This document shows, in pieces, positions 53,237 to 62,491 of a stretch of 64,000 nucleotides of DNA; position 1 is the first letter of the stretch, and each line of letters begins with the position of its first letter. The DNA is from Streptomyces fradiae ATCC 10745 = DSM 40063. Its GTDB lineage: Bacteria > Actinomycetota > Actinomycetes > Streptomycetales > Streptomycetaceae. Location of the stretch: NCBI RefSeq assembly GCF_008704425.1, contig NZ_CP023696.1, forward strand, positions 6,488,501 through 6,552,500. Reading direction: 5' to 3'. The notes under the pieces are model-generated. The model saw nothing but the letters and a program-made list of their open reading frames with translations. It was not told where the DNA came from and made no database searches. The position numbers were made by a program, and so were the translations under genes.

Positions 53237-55705
53237 ATGGGCGACGCGGCACTGGAGCACCTGCGGATCCGGCTGGCCGGCATCCACCGGGCGCTGCGCA
53301 CGGCCGTCGAGCGGCAGGCCGGGCTCGCGGCCCGCCTGACCCGGCCGGACCTCACGCCGTACTGCGTGACGGACGAGCAGGTCGAGGTGCTGCTCGGCGA
53401 GATGGACGCCGTCGCCGACGCCCTGGCCGGCGCCCGCGCCCCCCGGCCTCCCGCCCCGCCCTCCGGCGGGCGTACCGCACCGGGCCACGCCCCCGACCCC
53501 GCACCGGACCACGCCCCCGACCCCGCGGCGGGCCCCGGCCGGGGCACCGCCCCGGACCCCGGCCGGGCGGTCGGCCCGGACCCCGGCCGGGTCACCGGCC
53601 CGGACCGCGGAGGGGCCTGCGGGCCCGACCCCCACCGGGCCGCCCACCCGGCCCCTGAACGCACCATCGTCACCGGCCCCGGAGGGTCCACCCGCGCCCG
53701 CCCCGGAGGGGCCTCCCAAGCGGGCTCCCGCCCGGCGGCCGAGGCGGGCGCGGACCCGGCCCCCCGAGAGGCCCTCGGACCGCCCCCCGGCCAGACCCCC
53801 GGCGCCCGGGCCGAACACGACCTGCGGCGCCGGGTCGCGGCCGAGGGCGGGCGCCTCCCGCTGGACGCCCTCGCGACCGCCTTCGGACTGACCCGCGCCG
53901 AACAGGACGCCCTGCTCCTCGCCGCCGCACCCGAACTCGACCGCGGCTACGAGCGGATCTACGCGTACATCGTGGACAACCTCAACCGGCGGCTGCCCAG
54001 CGTCGAACTCCTCGTCACCGTCGCCGCGCTGAGCGGCGGCGACCCGGACGAGCCCGCCGCCCGGCTCGCGCTGCGCCGCGCGCTCGGCCCCGCGGGCCCC
54101 CTGCGCCGGTACGGCCTGCTGCGCCCGCACGGCGACGCCCCGCTCGAACTGGCCCGCGAACTGCTCCCCGCCCCCGGCGTGCTCGACTTCCTGCTGGGCT
54201 GGACCACCGACACCGGCCTGCTCGGCCACGACCCGGGCGAGGTCACCGCGCACGGCCCGTGCCTCCCGCCGCCGCACCCCTGCGCCGACCGGCTCGCCCG
54301 GCTCGGCCGGGCCCTGGCCGCCGGCCGCGTCGACCTCGCCGGGCTGTGGGGCGCCCCGCCCGACGGGCAGCTCGACACCGTACGCGCCCTGGCCCGCGCC
54401 GCCGGGACGCCGCTGCGCACCCTCACCGAGGACCCCGACACCGACCTGCGGACCGCCGCCGCGCTCGGCGCCCTGCTCTGGGTGCCCACCGACGACCTGC
54501 GCGACGAGCGGCGCCGCCCCGACGCCGACGCCCTGACCGCCGCGCTCCTGCGCACCCGCCTGCCGGTGTGCCTCACCGGCCTGGAGCCCTGGCGCCCCGC
54601 GTCCCTGCTCGCCGCCCGCTCCTACGCCGAACTGGCCGTTCCCGCACCCGGTCTCGCCGAGCGGCGTGCCATGTGGTCGGCCGCCCTGCCCGGCCTGGGG
54701 ACCCCCCTCCTGGACGACCTGGCCGTGCGCTACCGGATGAACGGCGGCGAACTGCGCGCCGTCGCCTCGGTCGCGCGTACCGGGGCCCGGCTCGCGGGCG
54801 ACGGCCGGCCCGAACCGGTCGCCGCCCACGTCGAACCCGCCGTCGCCACCGTCACCCGCGGGCGCGGCGGCGGCGCCGTACGCTCCCTCGCGCCCCGCCG
54901 CACCCTGGACGACCTGGTCCTGCCCGACGCCCAGCTCGGCCAGATCCGGGAGATCGCCTCGGCGTTCCGCGCCTGGCCCCGCGTGGCGGAGACCTGGGGC
55001 TTCGCCCGCCGCTCGGCCCACGGCGGGGTCAAGGCCCTCTTCACCGGAGAGCCCGGCACCGGCAAGACCCTGTCCGCCGAGATCGTCACCGGCATGCTGG
55101 GGCTGGAACTCCTCAAGGTGGACCTCGCCCGGGTCGTCTCCAAGTGGGTGGGCGAGACGGAGAAGAACATGGAGGCCGCCTTCCGGCAGGCCGAGGAGAG
55201 CCACGCGGTACTCCTCTTCGACGAGGCCGACGCCCTGTTCGGCAAGCGCGGCGAGGTCAGGCACGGCACCGACCGCTACGCCAACATGGAGGTCGGCTAC
55301 CTGCTCCAGCGCCTGGAGGCCAGCGACGGACTGGTGATCCTCACCAGCAACCTGCGCGACAACATCGACCCGGCCTTCACCCGGCGCTTCCACTTCGTCG
55401 TCCACTTCCCCCGCCCCGGCGCCGCCGAGCGGCGCAGACTGTGGCGGCTGGCCTTCCCCGAAGAGGCGCCGCTCGCCGCCGACGTCGACCTGGGCGCGCT
55501 GGCCCGGCTCGACATGACGGGCGCCGGCATCACCGCCGCCGCCCGGACCGCCGCCCTGGCCGCCGCGGACGGCGGCGCCGACACCATCACCATGCGGCAC
55601 GTCGTCCGCGGCGTGGCCCGCCAGTACCAGCGCGAGGCCCGGCTGCTGCGCCCCGCCGAGCTCGGACCGCACGCCCACCTGCTCGACGACGCCTCGCGGG
55701 GGTGA
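53237..55705 (+). CDS. cis15: CIS AAA+ ATPase (Cis15/Pvc15-like)
   Basis: 822 residues. N-terminal helical part, then a Pro/Gly/Asp/Ala-rich linker with PDPGR repeats (about 75-190), a winged-helix-like middle region, and a C-terminal AAA+ module: Walker A GEPGTGKT near 604, Walker B LLFDEADALF near 660, and SNLRDNIDPAFTRRF with the arginine finger region. Family knowledge: Afp15/Pvc15 ATPases load effectors into, or assemble, the particle and are diagnostic of extracellular-type CIS. ATG 53237 is six bases after the previous stop. Confidence 0.94.
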   Translation: MGDAALEHLRIRLAGIHRALRTAVERQAGLAARLTRPDLTPYCVTDEQVEVLLGEMDAVADALAGARAPRPPAPPSGGRTAPGHAPDPAPDHAPDPAAGPGRGTAPDPGRAVGPDPGRVTGPDRGGACGPDPHRAAHPAPERTIVTGPGGSTRARPGGASQAGSRPAAEAGADPAPREALGPPPGQTPGARAEHDLRRRVAAEGGRLPLDALATAFGLTRAEQDALLLAAAPELDRGYERIYAYIVDNLNRRLPSVELLVTVAALSGGDPDEPAARLALRRALGPAGPLRRYGLLRPHGDAPLELARELLPAPGVLDFLLGWTTDTGLLGHDPGEVTAHGPCLPPPHPCADRLARLGRALAAGRVDLAGLWGAPPDGQLDTVRALARAAGTPLRTLTEDPDTDLRTAAALGALLWVPTDDLRDERRRPDADALTAALLRTRLPVCLTGLEPWRPASLLAARSYAELAVPAPGLAERRAMWSAALPGLGTPLLDDLAVRYRMNGGELRAVASVARTGARLAGDGRPEPVAAHVEPAVATVTRGRGGGAVRSLAPRRTLDDLVLPDAQLGQIREIASAFRAWPRVAETWGFARRSAHGGVKALFTGEPGTGKTLSAEIVTGMLGLELLKVDLARVVSKWVGETEKNMEAAFRQAEESHAVLLFDEADALFGKRGEVRHGTDRYANMEVGYLLQRLEASDGLVILTSNLRDNIDPAFTRRFHFVVHFPRPGAAERRRLWRLAFPEEAPLAADVDLGALARLDMTGAGITAAARTAALAAADGGADTITMRHVVRGVARQYQREARLLRPAELGPHAHLLDDASRG

Positions 55706-55709
55706 CCCG

Positions 55710-56138
55710 TTGCTGCCCGCCGAACCGCCGCTCGCCCTGCACCTCCGGCCGCCGGGTCCCGTCCCGCCCGAGCGGCGGCAGGCCGTGTCCGGCCACCCGG
55801 CCCCGGCACCCGAACCGGCACCCGCCCACGCGGTGGTGGCGGGCACCGCCCCCGCCCCGGCCCGCCCGGCGGGCCCCGCGCTGCTCGCCGGCCAGGACGG
55901 GGTGGGGAACGCGGCGGTGGCCGCGGCCGCCCTCCGCACGCCCCCGCCCCTCCCCACGGCGACTCCGGCCCAGGCCCCTGCCCCGGTTCCCGCCGCGACG
56001 CCCGCCCCGGTCCGGGAGCCCCCGGCGTCCGCCGCGGTCCCGGAGCCCTCGGCCCCCGGTCCGCTACCGGACCCCCCGCGGCCCCTCACGGCCCCGCCCC
56101 CGATCACCGCACCCCCGCCGCCCGCCCCGGCCCCGTAG
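55710..56138 (+). CDS. Pro/Ala-rich protein carrying a GNxAV motif
   Basis: 142 residues from TTG 55710 (four bases after the ATPase stop; GGGGGTGA upstream). Almost entirely Pro and Ala, but with one distinct patch, LLAGQDGVGNAAVAAAAL (residues 58-75). This resembles the Q-x3-GN-x-AV patch near the N-terminus of the convergent 1654-residue protein (AAQDTVGNGAVAAAG, 84-98). Family knowledge: Q..xGNxAV patches are frequent in CIS-associated cargo proteins. It could be a small cargo, or an adaptor sharing a loading signal (inference). The TTG start and low complexity keep confidence moderate. Confidence 0.55.
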   Translation: MLPAEPPLALHLRPPGPVPPERRQAVSGHPAPAPEPAPAHAVVAGTAPAPARPAGPALLAGQDGVGNAAVAAAALRTPPPLPTATPAQAPAPVPAATPAPVREPPASAAVPEPSAPGPLPDPPRPLTAPPPITAPPPPAPAP

Positions 56139-56406
56139 CCCGCCGGCCGCCCCCTCGTTCGTGGACCGCGCCTCCGCCCTCGCAGGCCGGCGCACGCGCC
56201 GGCCCTCATCGCGCCCTGCCCGACCAGCCGCGCCGCGAGCCGCACGCCCGCGGCGCCCGCCCGCGGCGCATGCCCGAGCCGCGGGCGCCGGCGACCGCCC
56301 CGTCCCGAGCGCCCCCCTGACTCGGCACCCGCCCCGACCACCCCCCGGCCACCCCGACCCGCCACACCAGGCCGCCCCCCGCCCCCCCGCCCCGGAGCGC
56401 CGCGCG
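56139..56406. other. Convergent intergenic region with short hairpin
   Basis: 268 bp between the end of the CIS operon and the end of the convergent gene. GGCCGGCGC-AC-GCGCCGGCC at 56185-56204 forms a 9-bp inverted repeat that may act as a bidirectional terminator. The Pro/Arg-rich frames here look like shadows. Confidence 0.45.
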
Positions 56407-57063
56407 TCAGTCCTCCCGCCGCGCGGCCGCCCTCAGACCGGCCTGCCGCCGCAGCTCGCGCACCTCCTCCAGGCCCTCGTGCGCCTCCTCCACCTCCACG
56501 TCGTCCACGGAGCCCGCGCCCCAGTTCGACGGGTCGTCCCGCTGCCGCTCCAGGGCGCGGACGTACGCCGCGTGCTCGGCGACCAGGACGTCCAGCACGC
56601 AGTCGCCGCACTCCAGGGCGTCCCGTGCGGAGCCGCGGCCGAAGAGGCGGAAGACCGTGGAGCGGCCCGCCCGGAGCTCGCCGAGCCGGTAGCAGATGAT
56701 CCGGTCGTCCTTGCCCGGCGCGGCGGCCGGGATGCGCAGCAGCGGCAGCAGGTCGGGGTCCTCGGCCAGCAGCCGCAGCTCGGTACGGACCAGCGAGCTC
56801 GGGGTCTCCTGGGTGCCGTCGTGCTCCGGCGGTACGGCCAGCTGCCACGGCTGGTTGGTGAACCGGGCGAGCAGGTCCGGCCGCCACAGCCCGCCCTCGG
56901 CCAGCACGAAGACCTCCTCGGGGAAGTCGGCGCCGTAGCAGGTGCGCAGCACCTGGCGCGGACCGAACCCGGCCGCGTACAGGCCCCGCGCCAGCCGGAC
57001 CATCGAGCCGTAGTCGTCGCGTGCCGCCTCGGCGCGCAGCCGCTCCAGCGCGGCATCGGTCAT
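56407..57063 (-). CDS. Unknown protein downstream of the large CIS-associated gene
   Basis: 218 residues: a helical start MTDAALERLRAEAA, then GLYAAGFGPRQVLRTCYGADFPEEVFVLAEGG, a central beta-rich part (IICYRLGELRAGRSTVFRLF) and a long charged C-terminal helix with EVEEAHEGLEEVRELRRQAG. ATG 57063 has GGGAGGG seven bases upstream. It follows the 1654-residue gene by 48 bp on the same strand and is probably co-transcribed. No family identified with certainty. Position and acidity fit a cargo-specific chaperone or an immunity protein (inference); the ADFPEEVFVLAEG segment slightly recalls SMI1/KNR4-type proteins. Confidence 0.8.
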   Translation of the reverse strand: MTDAALERLRAEAARDDYGSMVRLARGLYAAGFGPRQVLRTCYGADFPEEVFVLAEGGLWRPDLLARFTNQPWQLAVPPEHDGTQETPSSLVRTELRLLAEDPDLLPLLRIPAAAPGKDDRIICYRLGELRAGRSTVFRLFGRGSARDALECGDCVLDVLVAEHAAYVRALERQRDDPSNWGAGSVDDVEVEEAHEGLEEVRELRRQAGLRAAARRED

Positions 57064-57111
57064 GGTGAATCCCTCCCTGACGGCTTCGGCCCATCATGCC
57101 CTGACCGGGTG

Positions 57112-60100
57112 TCAGCGGCGGCCGCCTCCGCGCCGCGGCTTCCGCGTGACCTCGTCCAGGGCGTGGCGCACACGTCTCCACAGGCCGGCGAGTTCCGGGG
57201 CGGTCATCGCGTACACGATCTCCCGGGTGATCTCCTGCGCCTGCGCGACCCCCTGGCGGTAGCGCTCCTTGTTCCGCCCGGAGCCCGTCTCCAGCAGGCC
57301 GGCCACCGACTCCTCCAGCCGCTTCAGCTCCGCCCGGACGACCGGACTGCGGGCGGTCAGCCGGGGGTCGTCGGACATCAGCATGGCCACGTTCTCGACG
57401 TGGACGAAGACCAGGGACGCGAGCTCCCGCTGGGCGGTCGGCCCCAGCCGGGCGGCGCGGGAGAACTCCCTGGCCAGGGTCTGGGCGCTGGCGGTCGTCT
57501 GCGACTGGATGATCAGGGCGTACATCCGGTGGCGCACGCGGACGGCCTCCTCACGCCCCCGCATGAGCATCCTGCCCCGCCTGGCCCTGCGGACGGCCGC
57601 CGGTGTGACCGCGAGGCCCCGCGCCTCGTCGCCGGGCTCCGCGCTGGTGGCGGTGGAGGCCTCCGGCGCGTACCGCACGGAGAAGTCCGGGCCGAAGACC
57701 TTCCGCAGCCGCTCCCGCAGCTCCCGCCCCTCGGCCCCGCCGATTCCGTACACGTCGCCCTGGACCTGGAGCCTGGCGAGCATCCGCGCGTTCTGGAAGA
57801 TCCCGTCGGCATGGTCCCGGTCCCACGCCTTGACCAGCATGTTCGGCTCGGTCGGGTACAGCATCTCCGGGTACCGGCGGGCGATGGCCTCCCGGATGGC
57901 GCGGTCCAGGCGGTTGGCCAGCCGCGTCAGCTGCCGGGTGCGGCGGTCCCCCCGCCGGCCCCAGTCGGCGCCCTCGAAGTGGTAGCCGCCGATGGTCAGC
58001 AGCGGGTGCCGGGCCATGCCGGACAGCACGTCCTCGTACGCCTTGAGGACGCCCTTGCCGCTGATGGCGGCCACGCCCGTGTCGGCGTCCTGGCCGACGA
58101 CGTGGACCTGCCGGTTGACCTGCTGGAGGAGTTCCACCGCCCGCCGGGTGTAGGAGGAGCCGAGCACCTCCTCGCGGAAGACGCCGTACGGCAGGGCGCC
58201 CTTGTCGCGCAGCTTCCGCTCGTTGGCCTCGGCCCGCCTGCGGTCGCGTCCCCGCCGCAGTCCCCGGTAGGCCGCGCGCACCTCGTCGATGCCGACCGGC
58301 GTCCCGTCCACGTCCTTCACCCAGCGGGGCGTCCAGTGGAAGCCGAACACCGCCAGCAGGAGTTCGGGCCTGCGCCCGACGGCGTCCACGGCGTCCCTGA
58401 CGGGGTCACCCTTCTGGGGGTCGAGCCGTTCGAAGGTGTTGACGCCGATGACGACGGCGGTCCGCGCCGCCGCGAGGTCCCCGGTGTTCCGGGAGCCGTC
58501 GGTGTCGTTCCACGCCTCGTCGAGGTAGCGGGTCGCCACGTCCCGCCGCTTGAGGATCTCGCCGGGGGTGGCGGCCATGGTGACGACGAATCCGGTCCAG
58601 CGGTCGCCGGAGCCCGTGGCGAAGGGCACCAGCACGGCCCGCAGCTGCACCACGGAGTGCGGGTGCCTGGTGGTCGGGAAGGAGCCGGCCGCCTTCCCGA
58701 TCCGGTACGGGAAGAGGGTCCGGTACGACGTCCGCCTGCTGGGGTTGACGGAGGCGGTCACGTGGTAGGTGTGCGGCCCGGAGCGCTCCAGCGTGATCCG
58801 GGTGAGGCGGTGCCGCCGCCGGATGGCCGGCAGACCGCGGCGTACGGACTCCTCCGTGGCCGCGTCCGCGCCCAGCAGCGCCTCGGCCTCGCGGACGGCC
58901 GCGTCGAGGGCGGCGAGCATCTCCCGGCGGGTGCGCCGGTCCTCCCGCCCCCGGCCGTCCCGTCGCCCGCCGCCCCGTGTCGGCTCGTCCCGCCGCCTGC
59001 CGCGTCCGGGCCTGCCGCGCCGGTCCCGGTCCCGGTCCCGTCCCGTCCTGTCGCGCCCGGTCCCGGGGGCCCGGTCGCGCCGGGGTCCGCGGCCGGGGCC
59101 CGGCCGGCCGGCGGGGCCGGGCCGCCGCGCCGTGCCGGGGCGTCCGCGGGGCCGGTCCGGGTGCCGCGGGCGGCCCGCCCCGGCCGCGTCACCGGCCCGG
59201 GTGCGGGAGCCCTTCCCCCCACCACCCGGTCCGATCCTGGCCCACAGCCTCCGGACGAGTCCGGCGAGCCGGTCGACGGCCGCGTTCACCGCCCGGTCGA
59301 CCGGGGCGGCCAGCCGCCGCACGATCCGCCCGACCCGCGCGGCGACGCCGCCCACGCCGAGGAGCGCCGCGAGGACGCCCAGGAGCACGGGGATCGAGCG
59401 GGCCAGGGCGCGTTCGACCAGCGCCGGTACGCCGCCGCTGCCGCCCCGCGCGATGGCGATGACCGCGTCGAGCACCGCGTTGACGAAGGCGATGATCTGG
59501 CGGGCCTGGGTGACGACGAACCGGACGAAGTCGACGATCAGCTTCACCGCCCGGACGAACGCCGACGCCGGGTTGAGCAGCGAGATCACCCACAGGATCC
59601 CGGCGACCACGATGGTCGGCCGGACGTAGGCGACGACGTCGTCGAGCAGCCGGGCGCGCAGGTCGCCGACGCGCGGCCGGATCTCCTCCCACAGCGCGGC
59701 GACGCCCCGCCTGCGGACGTCGGCGAGGAGCGGAACCGCGCTCTCGGCCGCCGCGACCGCGGGTTCGGGCACCTTGCGGGTGAGCCGGGCGCGGATGCCG
59801 TGCCACGTCAGGCCGAGCGTGCCGGCGACCATCTCCACGACACCGGGGGTGTCGAACCGCGCCGGCGGCCGGATCCCCGCCTCGGCGGTGCGGCCCAGCA
59901 GCCACGACAGGATGCCCTGCTTCAGGTGGCGGCCGATGTTCTGCAGGAACCGCCGCAGACCGGCGCCGACGGCGGACACCAGGTTGCGCAGGAATCCGAC
60001 CGGGTCCCTGAGGATCAGCATGACGGCCTGGGCGGCCTTGGCGAGGACCGCCAGCAGCAGCCGCTTCAGCTCCAGGATGGTGTCGATGACCGCCTTGACC

Positions 60101-62076
60101 GCGTCGACCGCCTTCGCGACCAGGCCCCGGTTCTTCTCCTTCTCCGCGGCGATCTCGTCGTCGACGGCGGTCAGCGCCTCGGTGTACTTCGCCGCCAGCG
60201 TGTCGACGAGCTGGGTGCCCTTCTCGTCCACCGCACGGGTCAGTTCGTCGAACCGGTCGGTGAACTCGGCCGCCGCCCGCCGCCCCACCTCCCGCAGGTC
60301 GGCCGGGAGCCGGCGCACCGCGTCCCGCATCTCGGCTCGCCCCTGGGCGATGCGCCGCTTGGCCCGGTTCAGTTCGGCGCCGATCAGCCCGGCCACGTCC
60401 GTGATGACCTGCCGCATCCGGCGCACGTAGCCGTCGCGGGCCTCCTCGAAGATCCGGTCGGCCTCGGCGGGCAGCCCGGCGAACAGGTCCCGCACCCAGC
60501 GCAGTTTGCCCGTCGCCCCCGCATAGCGGCGGTCCTTGTACTCGTCCATCTTCCGCCGGTGCTCGGCGGTGAACGCCTTCCGCGCCTCCCTCTCGCCCCG
60601 GTCGAACCGGTCGTCGACAAGGCCGTCCAGCCCGTCGAGGATCGCCTCGACGTCCTTCTTCATCCGGTCGAACACGCCTTGCAGGACCGCGGTGACGGCG
60701 GCCCGCTTCTCCTCGTCGCTGCCCTTCGCGCCCGCCTTGCCCGCGTCCACCTGCCGGCCGGCCAGCGCCCGCCGGTCGCCCATCGCGCCCATGGCCTCGG
60801 TGCCTATCCGCCTGGCCCGCGCCGTGGCGCCGCGCAGTTCGGCCGCCTCGTGCCCGCGCAGCCGCCGCGGGGCGGCGGCGGAGTGCCGCTCGGCGGCCCG
60901 CTTCGCACCGAGCGCCCGGGTGAAGGAGGGCTCGTTGGACGTGCGGAGCTGCGCTTCGGTGACCCGCGCGTCCGCCATCCGCCGGTCGACCTCGGCGGGC
61001 CCCGCCGACATGTCGGTCTCCGACGGCGGCAGCCGGTCCGGTACGGCCTGCGCCGGGTCGGGGGCGGCCGGGGCGCTGGGCGGCCGGTCGCCGCGCATCG
61101 GCACCACCTTCTTCGGCACGGCCGCCGACGTGTCGGGCGGGGCGGCGGTCGTCGTGGCGATCTGCCGTGCCGAATCCGCCCTGCCCTCCCCGACCTTGCC
61201 GTGCACCTCCGCGCGTACCTCGTCGGCCTTGCCGGACCCGGCGAACCGGTCCGCCTCGTCGAGGTTCTTCGGCGCCCGGTCGGCGACCGCCTTCTCGACC
61301 GCCCGGATGAACGCGGCCTGGTCGAACTCCCTCGGCTCGGCCTCGTGCATCCGCTCCGCGTTGGCGGCCTTGCCCTGGGCCTCCAGGTCGTCCCGCGGCG
61401 GCAGCGCCGCGTCCTGCGCGGCTACGGCCTCGGCGCGGGGCGGCGGGTGGGAGGCGGCGAGCGCGCGCTTCTTGCTCCGTACGTCCCGGGTCAGCGCCGC
61501 GAACTTCGGATCGGTCCGGGGCCCGCCCCGCCGCTTCCGCCCCGCGGCCTTCTCCGCCCGGCCACCACCGGAGGCGCCCCCGCCCGCCCCGCCCTGCGAA
61601 CCGGGCCCGCCGGACACCGAGTCCCGCGTCTCCGACTCCAGGGCGCGCCCCCGGGCGGGGGTGGACCCCTCCCGCGCGGCGCCCGTACGGCCACCGGCGC
61701 CCTCCTCCGCCACCCCGCGCCCGGCGTCCGGGCGGCTACGCCCACCAGTCCCTCCCGTCTCACGCGCCGGACCCACCCCGGCCCCGGCGGCCGCGACGGC
61801 GCCGTTGCCGACCGTGTCCTGGGCGGCCGCGCTCCCGGCCCGTACGGACAGGGGCGGGGGAGCGGCCGGCCCGGCTCCGCCCACCAGGGCGGCCACGACG
61901 GCGGCGTTGGACGGAGCGCCGGCCGCGGTCACCGAGCCGCGCGCGGAGCCGGCCGCCGCGGGCCGCACCGCGGTCGCGGCCCCGGGGACCGCCGGCCGCG
62001 TCCGGAGAGCCTTCGGCAGGGGCAACGGACGGCCTCCCTCCACACGTGTCGGCGGCGGCACGGCCCTGCGGCCCAC
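57112..62076 (-). CDS. Giant CIS-associated multidomain protein, candidate effector
   Basis: 1654 residues from GTG 62076 (weak ribosome site). N-terminus Pro/Ala-rich with SNAAVVAALV and the patch AAQDTVGNGAVAAAG (84-98), followed by a disordered stretch to about 190. A long helical region (about 190-700; MHEAEPREFDQAAFIRAVEK, EAMGAMGDRRALAGRQVDAG) comes next, then hydrophobic helices (about 700-930: LAKAAQAVMLILRDPVG, TIVVAGILWVISLLNPA, SIPVLLGVLAALLGVGG). An Arg/Gly/Pro-rich linker spans about 955-1050, and a distinct C-terminal domain (about 1055-1654) contains FHWTPRWVKDVDG, PYGVFREEVL and VVGQDADTGVAA (near 1326), the last with a DxD-like triad. Architecture fits a CIS cargo with translocation region and C-terminal enzymatic toxin. 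The DxD hints at a glycosyl- or nucleotidyltransferase, unproven. Confidence 0.85.
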   Translation of the reverse strand: MGRRAVPPPTRVEGGRPLPLPKALRTRPAVPGAATAVRPAAAGSARGSVTAAGAPSNAAVVAALVGGAGPAAPPPLSVRAGSAAAQDTVGNGAVAAAGAGVGPARETGGTGGRSRPDAGRGVAEEGAGGRTGAAREGSTPARGRALESETRDSVSGGPGSQGGAGGGASGGGRAEKAAGRKRRGGPRTDPKFAALTRDVRSKKRALAASHPPPRAEAVAAQDAALPPRDDLEAQGKAANAERMHEAEPREFDQAAFIRAVEKAVADRAPKNLDEADRFAGSGKADEVRAEVHGKVGEGRADSARQIATTTAAPPDTSAAVPKKVVPMRGDRPPSAPAAPDPAQAVPDRLPPSETDMSAGPAEVDRRMADARVTEAQLRTSNEPSFTRALGAKRAAERHSAAAPRRLRGHEAAELRGATARARRIGTEAMGAMGDRRALAGRQVDAGKAGAKGSDEEKRAAVTAVLQGVFDRMKKDVEAILDGLDGLVDDRFDRGEREARKAFTAEHRRKMDEYKDRRYAGATGKLRWVRDLFAGLPAEADRIFEEARDGYVRRMRQVITDVAGLIGAELNRAKRRIAQGRAEMRDAVRRLPADLREVGRRAAAEFTDRFDELTRAVDEKGTQLVDTLAAKYTEALTAVDDEIAAEKEKNRGLVAKAVDAVKAVIDTILELKRLLLAVLAKAAQAVMLILRDPVGFLRNLVSAVGAGLRRFLQNIGRHLKQGILSWLLGRTAEAGIRPPARFDTPGVVEMVAGTLGLTWHGIRARLTRKVPEPAVAAAESAVPLLADVRRRGVAALWEEIRPRVGDLRARLLDDVVAYVRPTIVVAGILWVISLLNPASAFVRAVKLIVDFVRFVVTQARQIIAFVNAVLDAVIAIARGGSGGVPALVERALARSIPVLLGVLAALLGVGGVAARVGRIVRRLAAPVDRAVNAAVDRLAGLVRRLWARIGPGGGGKGSRTRAGDAAGAGRPRHPDRPRGRPGTARRPGPAGRPGPGRGPRRDRAPGTGRDRTGRDRDRDRRGRPGRGRRRDEPTRGGGRRDGRGREDRRTRREMLAALDAAVREAEALLGADAATEESVRRGLPAIRRRHRLTRITLERSGPHTYHVTASVNPSRRTSYRTLFPYRIGKAAGSFPTTRHPHSVVQLRAVLVPFATGSGDRWTGFVVTMAATPGEILKRRDVATRYLDEAWNDTDGSRNTGDLAAARTAVVIGVNTFERLDPQKGDPVRDAVDAVGRRPELLLAVFGFHWTPRWVKDVDGTPVGIDEVRAAYRGLRRGRDRRRAEANERKLRDKGALPYGVFREEVLGSSYTRRAVELLQQVNRQVHVVGQDADTGVAAISGKGVLKAYEDVLSGMARHPLLTIGGYHFEGADWGRRGDRRTRQLTRLANRLDRAIREAIARRYPEMLYPTEPNMLVKAWDRDHADGIFQNARMLARLQVQGDVYGIGGAEGRELRERLRKVFGPDFSVRYAPEASTATSAEPGDEARGLAVTPAAVRRARRGRMLMRGREEAVRVRHRMYALIIQSQTTASAQTLAREFSRAARLGPTAQRELASLVFVHVENVAMLMSDDPRLTARSPVVRAELKRLEESVAGLLETGSGRNKERYRQGVAQAQEITREIVYAMTAPELAGLWRRVRHALDEVTRKPRRGGGRR

Positions 62077-62491
62077 GCCACCCGCCGGGAGTGTGCCGCC
62101 CCACCCGTGAGGAGCACGTCACCCCCGCGTCCACCCCACGTCGCCGCACCCCGGCGGGGTGTCACCATGAGCAGGCGCACAGGCCCGGAGACGGCGGCTC
62201 GTCCATCGACTGACCGCCTGTCCACCACACCGTGGTCGACCTGTGCCGGTGAACGTCGACCGATTGCCGGCGAAGGGCGATCAACGGGGGTGTGTGCCAG
62301 TCGGGGCTGACCGTCTGTGGGTTCGTGACAGTGGAAGACGACCGCTGGTGGTCGTCCTGCCCCATCGAAGGTTGGTCACCTCCATCGAGGTGTCAGCGCG
62401 GTGCGTCGCGGCCGTCGTCGGCCTCGGCCGCATCGCCGGCCTCCTGTCAGTGGCGCGTGGTTGGGTGGCCGCATCCTTGAAGGAGGACCAC
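62077..62491. other. Intergenic region of lower G+C
   Basis: 415 bp between the divergent giant gene and the DinB-like gene. From about 62160 the sequence is visibly less G+C-rich than the rest, continuing into the next gene. A short inverted repeat CACCCC-GGC-GGGGTG lies near 62150-62164. Frames read here (e.g. VTSIEVSARCVAAVV) have no upstream support, so I call no gene. Promoters for both neighbours are expected. Confidence 0.5.

Noticed and set aside
56139..56406. A further gene between the CIS operon and the convergent pair
   Set aside because: Frames are Pro/Arg/Ala-rich, without start plus ribosome site or motif.
30609..62076. CIS locus interpreted as a prophage
   Set aside because: No capsid, portal, terminase, lysis or intact integrase gene; DUF4255 and the AAA+ ATPase are hallmarks of injection systems.
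54259..62310. A 2683-codon plus-strand frame across the ATPase end and the giant gene
   Set aside because: Composition is Arg/Pro/Ala-rich with no domains; it is an off-frame or antisense reading of three well-supported genes.
62162..62491. Upstream extension of the DinB-like protein or a small minus-strand gene
   Set aside because: The extension has no homology-like features and the GTG at 62492 has a much better ribosome site; the minus-strand frame lacks support.
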